Positions 45,922 to 58,208 of a stretch of 64,000 nucleotides of DNA are shown here, in pieces. Source of the stretch: Rusavskia elegans (taxonomy: Eukaryota; Ascomycota; Lecanoromycetes; Teloschistales; Teloschistaceae); the NCBI GenBank assembly GCA_011316305.1, contig SAUG01000033.1:215495-279494 (forward strand). Reading direction: 5' to 3'. The notes below the pieces were generated by a model that saw nothing but the letters and a program-made list of their open reading frames with translations, searched no databases and was not told where the DNA came from. A program made the position numbers and the translations under genes. Numbering within the stretch: the first letter of the stretch is position 1; every line of letters begins with the position of its first letter.

Positions 45922-46830
45922 ATGAAGCACAGCCTGGATAGCGGACGTCCACCTCCCTTAAAGAAACAAAAGCTGGGAGTCAAAGACACGGCTCAAATCG
46001 AACGTCTACAGTTACCGATGGGCTTGGAAACGAGCTTCCCGTTCCTGCGACTACCAGCCGAAATTAGAAACGAAATCTACGAGATGTGCTTAGTAGTGGA
46101 TGGCACCATCAATCCATATCCAGCTCCCTATCGGGACAACAACCTTATCGTCCCTGACGGGCAGTCCAAACCTTTGCTAGCCTTACTACGCGTCTCCAAA
46201 CTCCTCAATGCCGAAGCCCGGCCTATCTTGTATGGACGAAACACCTGGCTCTATAATCAAAATTGCGTCGCTATTCGACAAAACCACGGCGCCTTCGCGC
46301 GTCAACCCTTCTGGGACCATCTTAATTCCTCGCGACTGGCTCATACCCCCATGGGTCATGTCATCATGACGTTCAGCTTCCGCGACCTCAATCAAGCGGA
46401 GCTTAGACCGCTGTATACGACTTGGGCGCGGACTCAACATCTGCTTCCACCGGGGAGCAATACCCAAGCTACCGCTATGAAGATCGCGCATAGTGAGCAT
46501 TATCGGGTCTTGTACAACATCTGGTATTGGAAAGCAAAGCGTTTCGTGGAGCTAGTGAGTCGATTACATGCGCCGAAAAAGCTGACGCTAGACTTCACGG
46601 AGTGCTATTGTCATGGGGGTTGTTGTCGGCCGGTGGGTCTTTTGCTTGATATCTTGATGCTGGAGCAACGACATTGGCCGCCGGGCTTTGCTAACGACGC
46701 TCGAAAGTCGGCTTATATGAAGCGACTGCGGAAAATCAGGATAAGTATGACGGGCTTCTTGGATGAGGAGGAAAGCAAGTGTGTCAGTGAAAAAGGGTTT
46801 CCTGCAAGGGTTATGGTGCAGAGTTTGTAG
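45922..46830 (+). CDS. 2EXR/F-box-like protein
   Basis: A single exon gives 302 aa from ATG 45922. A short basic stretch near the start (PPPLKKQK) could be a nuclear localisation signal. The domain follows at about 35-110: FPFLRLPAEIRNEIYEMCLV, then ALLRVSKLLNAEARPILYGR. The C-terminal half contains a Cys/His cluster (ECYCHGGCCRP) that the 41.7-kb relative lacks. It is probably a diverged duplicate of that protein. No disruption is seen. The function is unknown. Confidence 0.72.
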   Translation: MKHSLDSGRPPPLKKQKLGVKDTAQIERLQLPMGLETSFPFLRLPAEIRNEIYEMCLVVDGTINPYPAPYRDNNLIVPDGQSKPLLALLRVSKLLNAEARPILYGRNTWLYNQNCVAIRQNHGAFARQPFWDHLNSSRLAHTPMGHVIMTFSFRDLNQAELRPLYTTWARTQHLLPPGSNTQATAMKIAHSEHYRVLYNIWYWKAKRFVELVSRLHAPKKLTLDFTECYCHGGCCRPVGLLLDILMLEQRHWPPGFANDARKSAYMKRLRKIRISMTGFLDEEESKCVSEKGFPARVMVQSL

Positions 46831-47257
46831 TATGGTGGCTTCATGTTGGCGAAAAGGGAGCTCAGTATGATGGGGCGCTTATGGTGTAGCAAGACACCGA
46901 TGGTGCGTGTGGAGAATCACGGCTTCCCTCGCCCTATACATAACAAAATTACGCCGAACGGCTCAGGGGCGCCGGCAAGTGTCGCGGACTTTGGGTCAGT
47001 GACCGTCAGTCTCTGACAAAAATGCTACTGATCAAGAAGGTAAAAGGCCAATGCGTAAGATACCGAAGTACAAAGTCAGTAATGCATGTGTACTTCCTCC
47101 TTGTAGATTTCTTTCTTTTATCCTTCTCTGTCAAATAGTTGTAACAATCCTTGATTTCGAGCTCTAGTCTTCCACCCGTTCTGTTTCCCACAATTCCTGG
47201 GTTCATTTCTCATCTTGCAAAATATCCATTGCATCCGGAGCCTATACCGGTAGGCAA

Positions 47258-47485
47258 ATGGCACCAGATCCTAAGCTTAATCGCTTCTCAGAATCCAAAG
47301 TTTGGGATCAACGGACCCAAAGGATAGTTGACGCCTTGCGGGCCCACATTCACCGTGAACCTCAGCCGACCATCTCCCAGATTCAGCAGGAGAGTATCAA
47401 AGGACGACCTGTGAATGACGATTTCCACTACTTTCAGGATACCCTCCTACAGCCACGCAATGATATAAAAGACCTGTTGTTATAA
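47258..47485 (+). CDS. Short hypothetical protein, 75 aa
   Basis: This is an ATG-started frame in an otherwise empty gap. The peptide is hydrophilic and helical in character (RTQRIVDALRAHIHREPQ, TISQIQQESIKGRPV). No family, signal peptide or splice partner is evident. It could be chance. Confidence 0.25.
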   Translation: MAPDPKLNRFSESKVWDQRTQRIVDALRAHIHREPQPTISQIQQESIKGRPVNDDFHYFQDTLLQPRNDIKDLLL

Positions 47486-48052
47486 ATCCTCGACCAAGTT
47501 CAGCAAGTTGACTATGAGTCGCCCGATGGCGGTTGGGAGCTTTGGCTATGTTGGTTCTAAGTAACTTGTAAATGGACTTGTAAAGGACTGAGACAGGAAG
47601 TCTTGAGAGCGCAAGATCACGAGCCTTCAGCAGTTCCAGACTAAAGTGCCAACTCAGAGTTCAAGCAAGCAGATCAAGCCAGAATAATTCAGAGTTGATC
47701 ACTTTCTTTGAAGTACTAGAACTCCGAAGAAGGATCAGTATCAGGCGATATGAAATGATGGCTTTTCTTCTTATCGAAAACATCTGTGTTTGTCAAATGG
47801 GTTCTCCTTCCTCATTGGTGGTTGTCCACATGACCGTGTGACAGATCTGATCCAATCGTTTCCATATCTGCATCTTGACGTTAGGCCCATGCGACGTGGT
47901 TCGAGATATACCTATCGATCAACACCACGATTCAGACGGTGCGGGATGTTCTCTTACATAACTTGATCGCACCGTCATCAAGTCCTCTCAAAGTCGTCAA
48001 TTTGAGTGGTACAATACTTCGCATTCGCAGTAACACCCATTTGTGGGTGTCC
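47486..48052. other. No gene recognised
   Basis: This is the upstream region of the small secreted protein; nothing structured is seen. Confidence 0.45.
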
Positions 48053-48666
48053 ATGATGCATTGGTTTTGGCCGCTCGCGGTTTTGTCAGGATTGCTAGGG
48101 TTTGGCTTTGCAGTTGCACAGTGCACTGACGCGAAAAACATTGTTCAGAACGGTGGCTTCGAGACTGGGTCACTGGCTCCGTGGCTTGTACTCTTCTCCG
48201 CCCCAAACCTTCAGGATCTGGGTCTGTGACCCTCCTCTAAGATCCGAATACCTACAGCATTGACACCCAATACTCAGGCCAATTCTTCTCCTACAACGTG
48301 ACCTCGCCGGGGTACAAGTCGCAGTACGCATTCACTGTGACCGATAACTTAGCGACAAGTTTCGTCGAAGTCGATATCGGTCAACTCGACGTCCCTGTCT
48401 GTCCTGGTCGCAAGTACAGGCTTTCGGCCCAAGTCTTCATCCAAGGTCCTGCCAAGTCGGAACAACTGTTGCAGCTTTATGCCGGTTCAACTCTCGTCGC
48501 ACAAGCACCTGAAGCCTACATTCAGCGACGACCGTTTGCGTGGCGTCAACTTTCTGGGACTTTCACGGCGAGCTCAACGACCATATCTGTTCAGGTGACG
48601 TTTCGGACTACGAAGCTTATAGATGGATTTTGGGGCGTTGACAATGTGGCTATCGCTCCTGCTTAG
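48053..48666 (+). CDS. Small secreted protein with CBM-like beta-sandwich
   Basis: Two exons, 48053-48221 and 48278-48666, give 185 aa. The 56-bp intron (GTCTGT..ACTCAG) is the only one I found that restores frame with a normal length; its donor is weak. A signal peptide (MMHWFWPLAVLSGLLGFGFA) precedes NIVQNGGFETGSLAPW, the classic opening of carbohydrate-binding modules of the CBM4/9-like fold. SPGYKSQYAFTV, CPGRKYRLSAQVFI and the closing GFWGVDNVAI fit the same fold. No catalytic domain is attached. It may bind a wall or plant polysaccharide, but that is inference. The alternative is a frameshifted gene, because the phase-1 frame through the intron also reads like the family (DPNTYSIDTQYSG) apart from one TAA. 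Confidence 0.6.
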
Positions 48667-49155
48667 GCATCCGGCGACCGAAATGTAGTCGTAATACGCA
48701 TGATTATGGTTTGAAGGCGAGAGGTTGCTGGGGATGTTATGGCTCGATGTTGATGGTAATACCGATGTATTGGGACTCGTATAGTGGGCTTAGTAGTGCT
48801 CGACGGGCAAGACAGCTGCCAGCGCCCCTGACATGATCGATACGTGTCCTTTCCCATTCCAACTAAGCTGCTCAGAATCTACCAGATAGGGAACGCATGA
48901 TAAGATGAAATATCATACCTGTACTGAATAAGTGGCTTTGCAAAGAACTAGTTTTAAGGATTTTCAATGTACGGGTACTTCACGCACATGGACAACCTCA
49001 GAATCAGCTACTACCGCTCTGTGTTAGGAAGGGGCTCCGCGGTCATTATGGCAAGAGCTGGTAAGGGATGATCTATGTCAGTACACAAGGGATTGCAATG
49101 ATCGAATGGACAAGCAGTGGGACCTCACAAGACCTATTGATACGACGAGCTTTGT

Positions 49156-49190
<35 letters not shown>

Positions 49191-50113
49191 CCATCTCCCA
49201 TTCTCTTCTCACCACATTCCATCTCCCATCTCAAAACACCACAGCTAGAGGGCCTAGCTGCACACCAAGAAACATCTACTTTAGCCCTGCGAGCCCATTG
49301 TGGCACCGACTGAGAAATAACCTCATGCCCACAAATACGGTCTGGGAAACGGATAGCGAGCTGTAAGTGTATCCACTCATCCTCCTCCTCCACCTCCTCC
49401 TCCTCAAACACACTCACGACCGATAGTTGTCCATAACGCTCACATAGCATGCAAGCCCAAAAAATGGATATAGAACTTCAACGGAATAGAAATCCGATAT
49501 CCATATCATCGGCTAGTCGACATCGATTATATAACTTCAATAGAAAGGTATAGTATTGATGCAATTTCGACTCGCACAGCTCCTTCTTTCCTTCCTATTT
49601 TCTGCTGTAATCCTCTGTCCTTTCAGAGAAAAAGGAAACCCATTCACTTGAAAAATAAACAGATTAGGAACTGCAGAGTGGATTCTCTTAGCCGGTTGTC
49701 TTCAGATTGTATAACAGGCGAAGATACAGACTAGCACACCATCGTAATCAATAAAGGTATGTGAGATCCTATCCAAGGATTATGTTTTACTGCGGTGCAG
49801 ACAGATGAGTCCATTGAATAGTGTAAATTCCTGGGAGGTATAATCACCCAACTGTAACCATCACCGTTCAGTAACACGTATTAGTATTAACAATTTTATT
49901 CCAAATAGTGGGTTGGACGTCCATGATTACGATGCCTCGATTATTCAACCAAAATCGATTCAGAGACAAAGGGTCCATCCCTCATGCACGCTAAGAGAAA
50001 CCCCCATGGAAGACTATTACAATTGTCGTTGACACACATTATCAGTGGTCAGATATATACAACAGTCAGAACCTTGTGGAAGGATGTGAGAGTACGACCT
50101 CAGACCCCCCCAT
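48667..50113. other. Gene-free stretch with a microsatellite
   Basis: This 1.4-kb stretch between convergent genes holds a (CA)16 microsatellite and, at 49377-49404, a CTC/CCT pyrimidine run. No coding frame is supported. Confidence 0.5.
49158..49189 (+). repeat. (CA)16 microsatellite
   Basis: This is an uninterrupted run of sixteen CA units. It lies in a non-coding gap and is likely to be variable in length. Confidence 0.97.
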
Positions 50114-53100
50114 TCACTGCAGCGTAGAAAGATATTCAACCGCCTAACGCACAGGTCGTCAGTAGATACTTCGGGCGGCTGAAATTCAGTCGTCAACTCA
50201 CCTTATCAAGATTATAATCATACTTCTCCAGCGCCTTCACACAATCATCCCTTTTGAACCCCATATTCGTCATATCCTTCACAATCGGATCATCATGTTC
50301 GGTGCTTACGCTCATTCCCCGATTCAACGGTGGCTTATTATCATCCTGCGACTGTGAAGCGCTCTTCTGGTCCTGGGACTGAGCCACATCCGATCCAACC
50401 CCATTGTTTTGCGGTGTGTCCAAGCCAGCGAAGATGGCGTCCCAGTCGTGGGAAGTCGTAGATGGAGCAGTAGTCTTCGGCTGCTGCGATGCAGAAGGTT
50501 GTGTGGAGCTGATGCTTGACTCGAAGTCGCTGAAAATGTTGTAGTTCGATTGCTGCGGCTGGTAGTTCGTGGTCCGCGTAGATGCTGGTGACTCGAAGGA
50601 AGGGTTGAACTCATCGAGGCCACTTTGATGTGATACTGCGAAGTCTTCCTCGCCCCTATCGTCTGCCTCTTTTGCCTCGGCAAGATCGCCAAATTCATTG
50701 TCAAAGTCGTCGAAAGCGTTCTTGGCCGGGATCGGTGGTCCTTGTTGTTGCGATCCCATCGAGGGCTCAGGTTGGAAGGCAAAAGGGGCTGCTGATGCGC
50801 CAGGCGGCATTGGCGCACGTGGTTCAGCCATGGATGGTCCTGGCCCTGCCGCCGAGGTCGTTTCTGATTGACCAGACAACTCTGGATACCTCTCGCCAAA
50901 CAGTGTAGTGCTCTTCTCTCCGTTCACCGCGGTTGTTGCAGGCTCTGTATCTTGATCTGAGGTCGGCGGTGGCGATGTTGGGTCATCACGCGAAGGTAAT
51001 AGTCCTTTGTACTCTTGCGGGAATTGGTTCGACGCTTTTCGCTCACCTGGCTGCAGACTCGATTCAGGTGAGGCAATTGTCTGATCATAGGTCGGTGGAG
51101 ACATTTGTGCGCCAGGTGTGGGTAATTGACTGATGTTCGACTCCGCAGAAGTCAATGGCGGCCTTGTCGGTGCTAAGCTGCTGCCACCCTCATCGCCGAA
51201 TGTTGGAGCCACAGGCTGCGACGTCTGGGTCTTTTCTGCAGTTTGCTGCGTCCGAGGGGGTGACGCCGCGGTGAAGTCATCCTCAAACCCTCGATCGCTA
51301 CTGCTATCACTCTCGTCATCAACACCGAATTCTTGGATCGGTGGGAATTCGCCTTGAACTTTAGGTGCACCAACGCCATCGAATGCCCTTGTCGAGCTCG
51401 CGCTATCGCCTTGCGGAAGCGCTCCCCCGTGATCTCCGAACCCCTGGAAAGCCGCATCAAAGTCCTCTTTGGGTGATGCTGTACGTGCTTCTTGCTGAGC
51501 ATCGGGCTGAACTTCTGTGCGTAGACCAGAAGGTGTATAGCTATCTTCCTGTGTGCTAGATTTCTTAGCCTCTGGGGTCAATGGTGGTGTAGTATCGTTT
51601 GGAAAGCCCCCGGGCATATCTCGAGCTGCGCTTGGTTGACCAAAAAGATCATCCGCCTGCGGATTGGCTGGGACATTGTTATTTGCACTGGTGGCTGAAG
51701 CTGCGTCCTGATCGAAATTGCTTGGCTTTAGACTCGGAGATCTGGAAGGGGGTTGCGCAACGCCCTGAGCTGGTTCTGACATGAACAAATTCCTCTCGGT
51801 CGGTGTGTCGCAACCATTCGATTCTCCCATCCGGCTTGCAGGCGGGTTCGCTCTAATCGACGAGCTTTCTGAGCCTGACCTCTCTAATGCCTTCCCAAAC
51901 GGTAAGAAACTCGAGGTGATCTGCCGTGACCGAGGAGGAGCTGGGGGCTCGCCAGCAACCTGGGGAGTGCTGTCGAATGTAGAGGGCGGCGGAGAGCCCG
52001 AAGGCGTAGGAAAGTCAGGCCCGTCAGATGATCGCTCAGAATACCCAGAAGTCGCGTTGCGACCAGGGGTTTCTCGAGGATTATCGGCCTGGAATGATGT
52101 AGGGGGAGGCGCAAATGGCTGAGGGCCAAATGATGGGCCAAAGAAGCTGTCGAAAGCGTTTTGATTAGGGGAAGCGACATTTGCTGGGATGAAGGGAGAT
52201 CCAACGCCTTTTGCTCCAGGGTCTGCCGACTGCCGTCGAAAGAATGGGTTCATGCTCGTGGTAGAAGCAGCTGGACTGGCGACATTCGGAGTACTCTGCG
52301 CGTCCGACCTCCTCTCGAGCGCCCGCTTGCTCTCCTCTAGCTCCTTCGTGGCATCAGTGTGCTCCCTCGATGCCTCTTCCAATTCCATTCTGGCCTTATC
52401 TCGTTCGCCTTCAACGGTTGATAGCTGTTTCTTGTTGATCGCCACGAGCCCTTTTTGCTGTCGCGCATCGGATCTCATTTTCTCGACCTGGGGCTTCAAC
52501 TCGTTGATGGCTACATTGGTCTGCCTGATGCGCTCCTTCAGGTTGGCGTTTTCCTGCTGATCGGCTTCCAAAGCTGCCGCAACTTGTTGCCGCTGGTTCT
52601 GAAGGTCTTGTTGAGCCCCTTCAAGCATAGCCATATCCGACTGCAATTTTCGGACTTCGTTTCTTGATGTTGATAGTCTTCCCTCTAGTGCCTTTACATC
52701 TCTGACTTCCTGCTCATAAGCTGATCTTAACCCAGCCAGTCGAGTTTCGAAGTCGCGCTTGGAGTTCTGTGCCCGCGATAGGTCTTGCTCGGTTGATGCT
52801 CTCTTACCCTTAACGTCTTGCATCTGACCAGTAAGAGTGCTGACTTGATTGGACAAGTTTGCAAGCTCTGATGTTTCACTCGTGAGTTTCTTACTGATTT
52901 CGGGATCGTTGTCACCAAGGAGATCATCCGAAACAGTTGGCTGCCTTTGCTGTGGAAACGCTCGAGCCTGCGCGGGACTCGTGCTGCTTGACGTCCCTGT
53001 TCCTTGCGGTGTCATGATCGTTTGCCCAAACGATGAAGATGGGACGAACGGCTTGAAAACGGATGATGGCTGATGTTGCGATGATACTTGAGGGGAAGCC

Positions 53101-54619
53101 GTTGTCCTTGGTGGACTGGCCGTGTATAGTGAGGAGTCGCTCACGGACTCCGGGGCTTGTGGCGCTGGAGAGGAGAATGCGTCGAGTCCAAAGAGATCCT
53201 CAGCAGCGGATTTAGGTGCGGATATGTTGGCTGCGTTATCAAAGGTTGGGGCTGTGGGTTGTGCAGGTAGTGGAGGCTGCCGGCGCATGCTAGGCGGGAT
53301 TAGATTAGGGGGCAAGGTTTGAGGAAGTACATCTCGTCCAGTTGTCTTTGAGCGCTGCTGTCGTATCAAGTACATTGCAACGGCAAACTCCTCCTTGCTT
53401 AGTTGTCCCTCGGAGTTGATGTCAGCCAAATCCCAGATCTGCGCCAAAGCTTCTTCCGGCAATCTGGAATTACTGAAAAAGCTGACGGCCTGATCGCCAG
53501 TTATGAAACCACGATTTGCGGTATCGACAGTGTTGAAGATCTGATCAAAGGCAGCTTTGTCTTGAGGGCTGACCGCCCATTGATCACCGGTCGGAGTTTC
53601 TGGGCGCTGAGATTGGGCGAATGGTGGTCGGAAGCCAGGACTCCCAGGCTGCTGATAGCTTGCTCCACTGAACTGCCGTGGGATTGCCGGATGAGGGCCA
53701 GCGCTGTCTGGATGTTGTCTTGATCCGGTGCCTTGCCGTGGTATACCTCGTCTTGAAGCTGCCTCATAGAGCCCTGCCGGAAGAATCTGGGGCAAAGCTC
53801 GCATCGAACCATTCTTGTAGCTGGTCAACAGGTGCATAGCGATTATGAATTCCGTCAGTCCAAGAGCGCCTTTTTGTTCAGTATCTGCGAGATTCCATAT
53901 TCGTCCAAGTACTTCATTGGGCAACTGTGCCCGCTCGAAGATTTGTTTGGCCACGTCTCCTAGAGATCATTGCATCAGTAGATGGTCAACCACATCTCAA
54001 CCAGGTCCCGTACCAGATAGAACCCCGCCCTGAGCGCCAGACTCCTCGAACAGCGAAGAGAATTGCGCTACTTTTTCTTGCGTCAATGGAGGCACCCTGA
54101 TCGGCCCACTGTTCTGAGGCTGCAACGGCTGTGGACCAGCGTTTCCTTGAGGAGCTGTGGGCAAGGGAATACCATCAAATCTCGGCAGAGGACCGCCTGG
54201 CTTCAATGCCTGTTGCGACGAGACTGGTTTCCCAGCTTGGGCATATCCGATGAGACGAAGGACGATGCCGAAGCCGGCTGGTGTGAGTAACCCTCGATTT
54301 TCGGTATCTGCAATTTGCCATATCTGCTCATGAACATTAGTGACCGCTTTGTGGCTTGTGGTTCATCCTTTCGTGAACCATACCTCGCCTAGAGTCGCTG
54401 GTGGGAGCCTCGTCTTCTCAAAGAACTTGACTGCGACCTCCCCGGTAACCACTCCTATTTTGTCCGTGTCGGCAGCGGTGAACAGCTGTCCGAAGTAGCG
54501 TCGCTCCTCGGGGCTAAGACTGAGATTTGGGTGTTCTACAGGCTCAAGGTCAGACGTGCAGGCCTCATAGATATAGAAGCTGGATACTAACGTTGATCCG
54601 TTCGCTCTGTGTCCGCCAT
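50114..54619 (-). CDS. EDE1: EH-domain endocytic adaptor Ede1 (Eps15 type)
   Basis: Five exons, 54619-54592, 54535-54384, 54323-54014, 53959-50202 and 50143-50114, give 1425 aa. Ede1 is an early-arriving scaffold of clathrin-coated pits. It has three EH domains: about 12-100 (SPEERRYFGQLFTAADTDK), 140-230 (VLGRIWNLADTEQKG) and 290-390 (ALAQIWDLADINSEG). These bind NPF motifs. A coiled coil follows at about 560-720 (LANLSNQVSTLTGQMQDVKG onwards), then a long Pro/Ser/Gln-rich stretch and a C-terminal UBA domain (MTNMGFKRDDCVKALEKYDY). The start at 54619 was chosen because the 28-nt first exon then joins in frame to HPNLSLSPEE. The last 10-codon exon (AVEYLSTLQ) completes the UBA helix after a perfect AAG/GTGAGT donor. 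All domains look intact. Confidence 0.92.
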
Positions 54620-55185
54620 TGGAATCTTGCTTGGGCGTCGGCTATGTTGGTATCTGGCAGAACATACGCGCTTTGTTGCGAGACAATGGATGCAGTAGTC
54701 TTGACTGGGCAGTATGGTATGTCAAAGCAGAAGCTGATAGTTGAAGCAGGGACTGACGATGCCAAGAAAGTCTTACATTATTTATTATACGGAGTACTCT
54801 ATTCTGGTCACGATAATTCGGCCAAGCCGCCCGTCCGTCATTGCTCGAACGGGTTAAGCGCACTTCTCCATTAAGACAGGGGAGGCGTCCAAATGGACAA
54901 ATATAGATGCAAGTAGTCAGGATGCAGTGAGAATCTGATCGGTTGAAATTGGTCTTGTGAATTCCTTGACAATGCTAGTTACTAATGAACACACCCTCGC
55001 TGTCATCTCATCGTCCATGCGTAGCTTCTGACATCGCGTGTCATGAAGATCTAGAATCCGCTGGACGAAACCGAACAAGCCTCATGCAAAACCCCATACC
55101 ATTCTGGACAATCTAGAAACTGAAAGGTGCAGGACTGGAATCCGCCGTTTTGACGAATGATGTACGCCAGGAACCGTATCCGGGC
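54620..55185. other. Intergenic: alpha-tubulin 3' flank and EDE1 promoter
   Basis: This 566-bp gap lies between two minus-strand genes. No frame or repeat is supported. Confidence 0.5.
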
Positions 55186-56953
55186 CTAATACTCGGCTTC
55201 ACCGCCTTCCTCGCCTTCGATCGAGTCCGTGGCAACTTCCTCGTAATCTCTCTCGAGCGCGGCCAGATCTTCGCGAGCCTCGGAGAACTCGCCTTCCTCC
55301 ATACCCTCGCCAACGTACCAATGCACGAAAGCACGCTTCGAGTACATGAGGTCGAATTTGTGGGATAGGGCAGACCAGGCTTCGGCGATCGCGGTTGTGT
55401 TGGATAGCATGCAACTAGATCCCAGTGAGTTTGGTCTGATCTGTAAACATATTGGTCAGACTTACACAGCGCGGTTGACCTTCGCCAGATCTCCGTTAGG
55501 CACCATTTGTGGGGGCTGGTAGCAGATTCCAATCTTGAAGCCAGTTGGGCACCAGTCCACAAACTGAATCGTTCGCTTCGTTTTGAGGGTAGCAACGGCT
55601 GCGTGGACATCGTTGGGGACGACGTCTCCACGGTAGAGCAAGCAAGTAGCCATGTATTTTCCATTGCGAGGATCGCACTTCACCATCTGCTGGTTCTTTT
55701 CGAAGCATGACATGGAGATTTCTTGTACGGAGCTAGCCTCGTACGATGCCTGGGCCGCCGACACAATGGGAGAGTAGGCGACTAGTGGGAAATGGATGCG
55801 AGGATATGGCACAAGGTTGGTCTGGAACTCGTTCAGATCCACGTTGAGAGACCCGTCAAAGCGGAGAGATGCCGTGATGGAGGAGACGACTGTGAACAGA
55901 GATGATCAGTGTGTGCTCGAAGCAGTCGTATAACCATGACATACCCTGAGCGATCAAGCGGTTCAGGTTCTCGTAATTAGGACGCTCGATGCCCAAGTTT
56001 CTTCGGCAGATGTCATAAATCGCTTCATTGTCTACCATGAAGCTGCAGTCCGAGTGCTCCAGGGTGGTGTGGGTGGTCAGGATGGAGTTGTATGGTTCCA
56101 CGACCGAGGTGGCAACCTGTGGGGCTGGGTAGACGCAGAACTCGAGCTTGCATTTCTTGCCATAATCGACCGAAAGACGCTCCATCAGTAGAGCACCGAA
56201 TCCAGATCCGGTTCCGCCACCGAAAGAGTGGAACACCAAGAACCCCTGCAGACCGGAGCAATTGTCCGCGACACGGCGAACTTTGTCCAGAACCTGATCA
56301 ATGAGCTCCTTGCCCACGGTGTAGTGGCCTCGAGCGTAATTGTTCGAGGCATCCTCTTTTCCTGTGATCATGTGCTCGGGATGGAAGAGTTGGCGGTAAG
56401 GACCGGTGCGGACCTCGTCGACCACGTTGGGTTCAAGATCGCAGTAGATGGTTCGGGGGACATATTTGCCCTGGCCTGAAACGATGAAATCCTCAGCGCT
56501 TAATTTGTCGGTTGAGAGCTGAAGGGCAATGCTCACCCGTCTCGGAGAAGAAGGTACTGAAACCTTGGTCAGGGTCTGCGGCTTTCCTCTCCTCTGTGAG
56601 GTATCCATCAGGCTGCCAGATGAGTCCTGTCAGTGATGTTCTCACTCGACAGCAATGTGAAAGTGTGCCTAGGGGGTCTTACCTGGATGCCGTGTTCTAA
56701 GCAGTATAGCTGAATGCATCGATTAGATATGGAATTTTCTCAAGAAGGGTTTGGAACGGTGGCAGCGCTGCATTTAGCTTCAACGGCATTCCGGTCTCAC
56801 CTCCCAGCATGAATTCGCGATTTGACAGCCAGCCTGGCCCACTGTTCGCGGTCGGGAGTCAGTTCAACGGTTTGTTGACATGGAGGGGGCTGCTGCAGCA
56901 TGGGATTTGAGCGCGTTTTCCAGCTTACCATTCAGACTAATGACTTCTCTCAT
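55186..56953 (-). CDS. TUB1: Alpha-tubulin
   Basis: Seven exons, 56953-56929, 56841-56801, 56709-56683, 56612-56537, 56475-55945, 55889-55466 and 55414-55186, give 450 aa, the normal length. Alpha-tubulin pairs with beta-tubulin to form microtubules. [18 protein letters not shown] opens the protein; the GTP-binding loop is [27 protein letters not shown] and the conserved [13 protein letters not shown] are present. The acidic C-terminal tail ends [10 protein letters not shown]. The first three exons are tiny (25, 41 and 27 nt), as in many filamentous fungi. It shares a 393-bp divergent promoter region with PGA1. Confidence 0.97.
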
Positions 56954-57346
56954 GATGGACGATGATAGTCACGATGTGGTAAGTCCAGTTCGATGCTATG
57001 GTACAGCTAGGATATGAGCCTGGTTGCTGAGGTTGAAGAGTCGAGTGGTCGTCGAGCAGGAACTCGGAAAGTTTGTGCGCCTGTTGATGTTGTCTCCGCC
57101 AAGAGACGCGCTAGAGACACAGACCAACCCGTTTAGGCTACGGGCTGCACTAGCGCAATATCAACCTTCGGCTTCCGCCTCGTGGCTGTCCGTGGTACGC
57201 TTGCTCACGACAGTCATAATACTTCATTATGATATCGCTGTCCAGTTTGATTATGCAGCTGCCACCCCAAGCTGGCAAGCCTGAAACAGTCACACCTCTG
57301 CTTCATAGCTGCGGCTTGACCGTTTCCAGATGAATGTGTCACAGCA
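56954..57346. promoter_or_regulatory. Divergent promoter region of alpha-tubulin and PGA1
   Basis: These 393 bp separate the two start codons. I cannot identify individual sites. Confidence 0.5.
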
Positions 57347-58207
57347 ATGCGGCTAATACCCTATGCTCCGGTTTTTGCATGGTGGACTTTTCTTGTGTAT
57401 GGCAATGTAGAAAAAATAATATTTTCCGCACCAGAATCTTTGATCATCCCTCAAGTACAACCAAATCTAGATCATCTGAAATTAGACACGTTGACACCTT
57501 CCAAATCTACTCTACGTCGCCAGTTGGAAGCCGCCTTCCCGACATCAACAGATCCGGAAGGACCTGCCTCATGGTATCTTCTTGGCTCCTTAGTAGACAA
57601 ACGCAGATATGAAATACGTGTATGCTGGCTAGCAACGGTGAGAGATACCTTACCCCGCCAAAAGCGTGGAGTCCATGTCACGATGAAGAGATCGATCAAA
57701 GATTTGTTGGTTGAACAAAGACTGACATGGCCCAGCAACCAACAGATTTTACAATCAACGTTTTTGAGCTCAACGAAGTCTTTAGCAATCCGGCACTGAT
57801 CTCCTCGCTGGCATTGTTTTCTGAAGAACGTCAATCACTTTCACCGTCACCCTTTGTCTCAGACAAACGGCAATCAAAGACATCCTTATTGTTCTTAAAA
57901 GTCAACGCAAAGGCTGCCTATTTCACCTCCAATACGACGCTGTTGACAAATGTTCCTTTGGTAGCTGTTGATCTTAGTACGTTACGTGTAAAAAGTGATG
58001 AACTGAAGTCCTGACCTATATATTCCAGTCCTTGACCCTTACATTCTTAACATCCTCCCAAGATCTCTGGCACCCATCGGACTACACCTAATAATTATCT
58101 CTCTCATAGCTTGGTTCTCATCGATATCTATCTACAACTACCTCCATCAAATCAGCAAATCACCAAAGCCTCCAGTCATCCAAGCAAGCCTGAAGAAGGA
58201 CAACTAA
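57347..58207 (+). CDS. PGA1: GPI mannosyltransferase II subunit, Pga1 type
   Basis: Three exons, 57347-57637, 57736-57976 and 58029-58207, give 236 aa. Pga1 works with Gpi18 in the ER to add the second mannose to GPI anchor precursors. After a hydrophobic N-terminus come NVEKIIFSAPESL, the motif GPASWYLLGSL, and YEIRVCWLAT joined across intron 1 to QPTDFTINVFEL, all in the style of the fungal family. A C-terminal membrane helix (LHLIIISLIAWFSSISIYNY) is followed by a short tail ending KKDN, a -KKxx ER retrieval signal. The call rests on recalled family pattern, so the symbol is less certain than the overall class. The next gene begins one base after the stop. Confidence 0.72.
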
Positions 58208-58208
58208 T

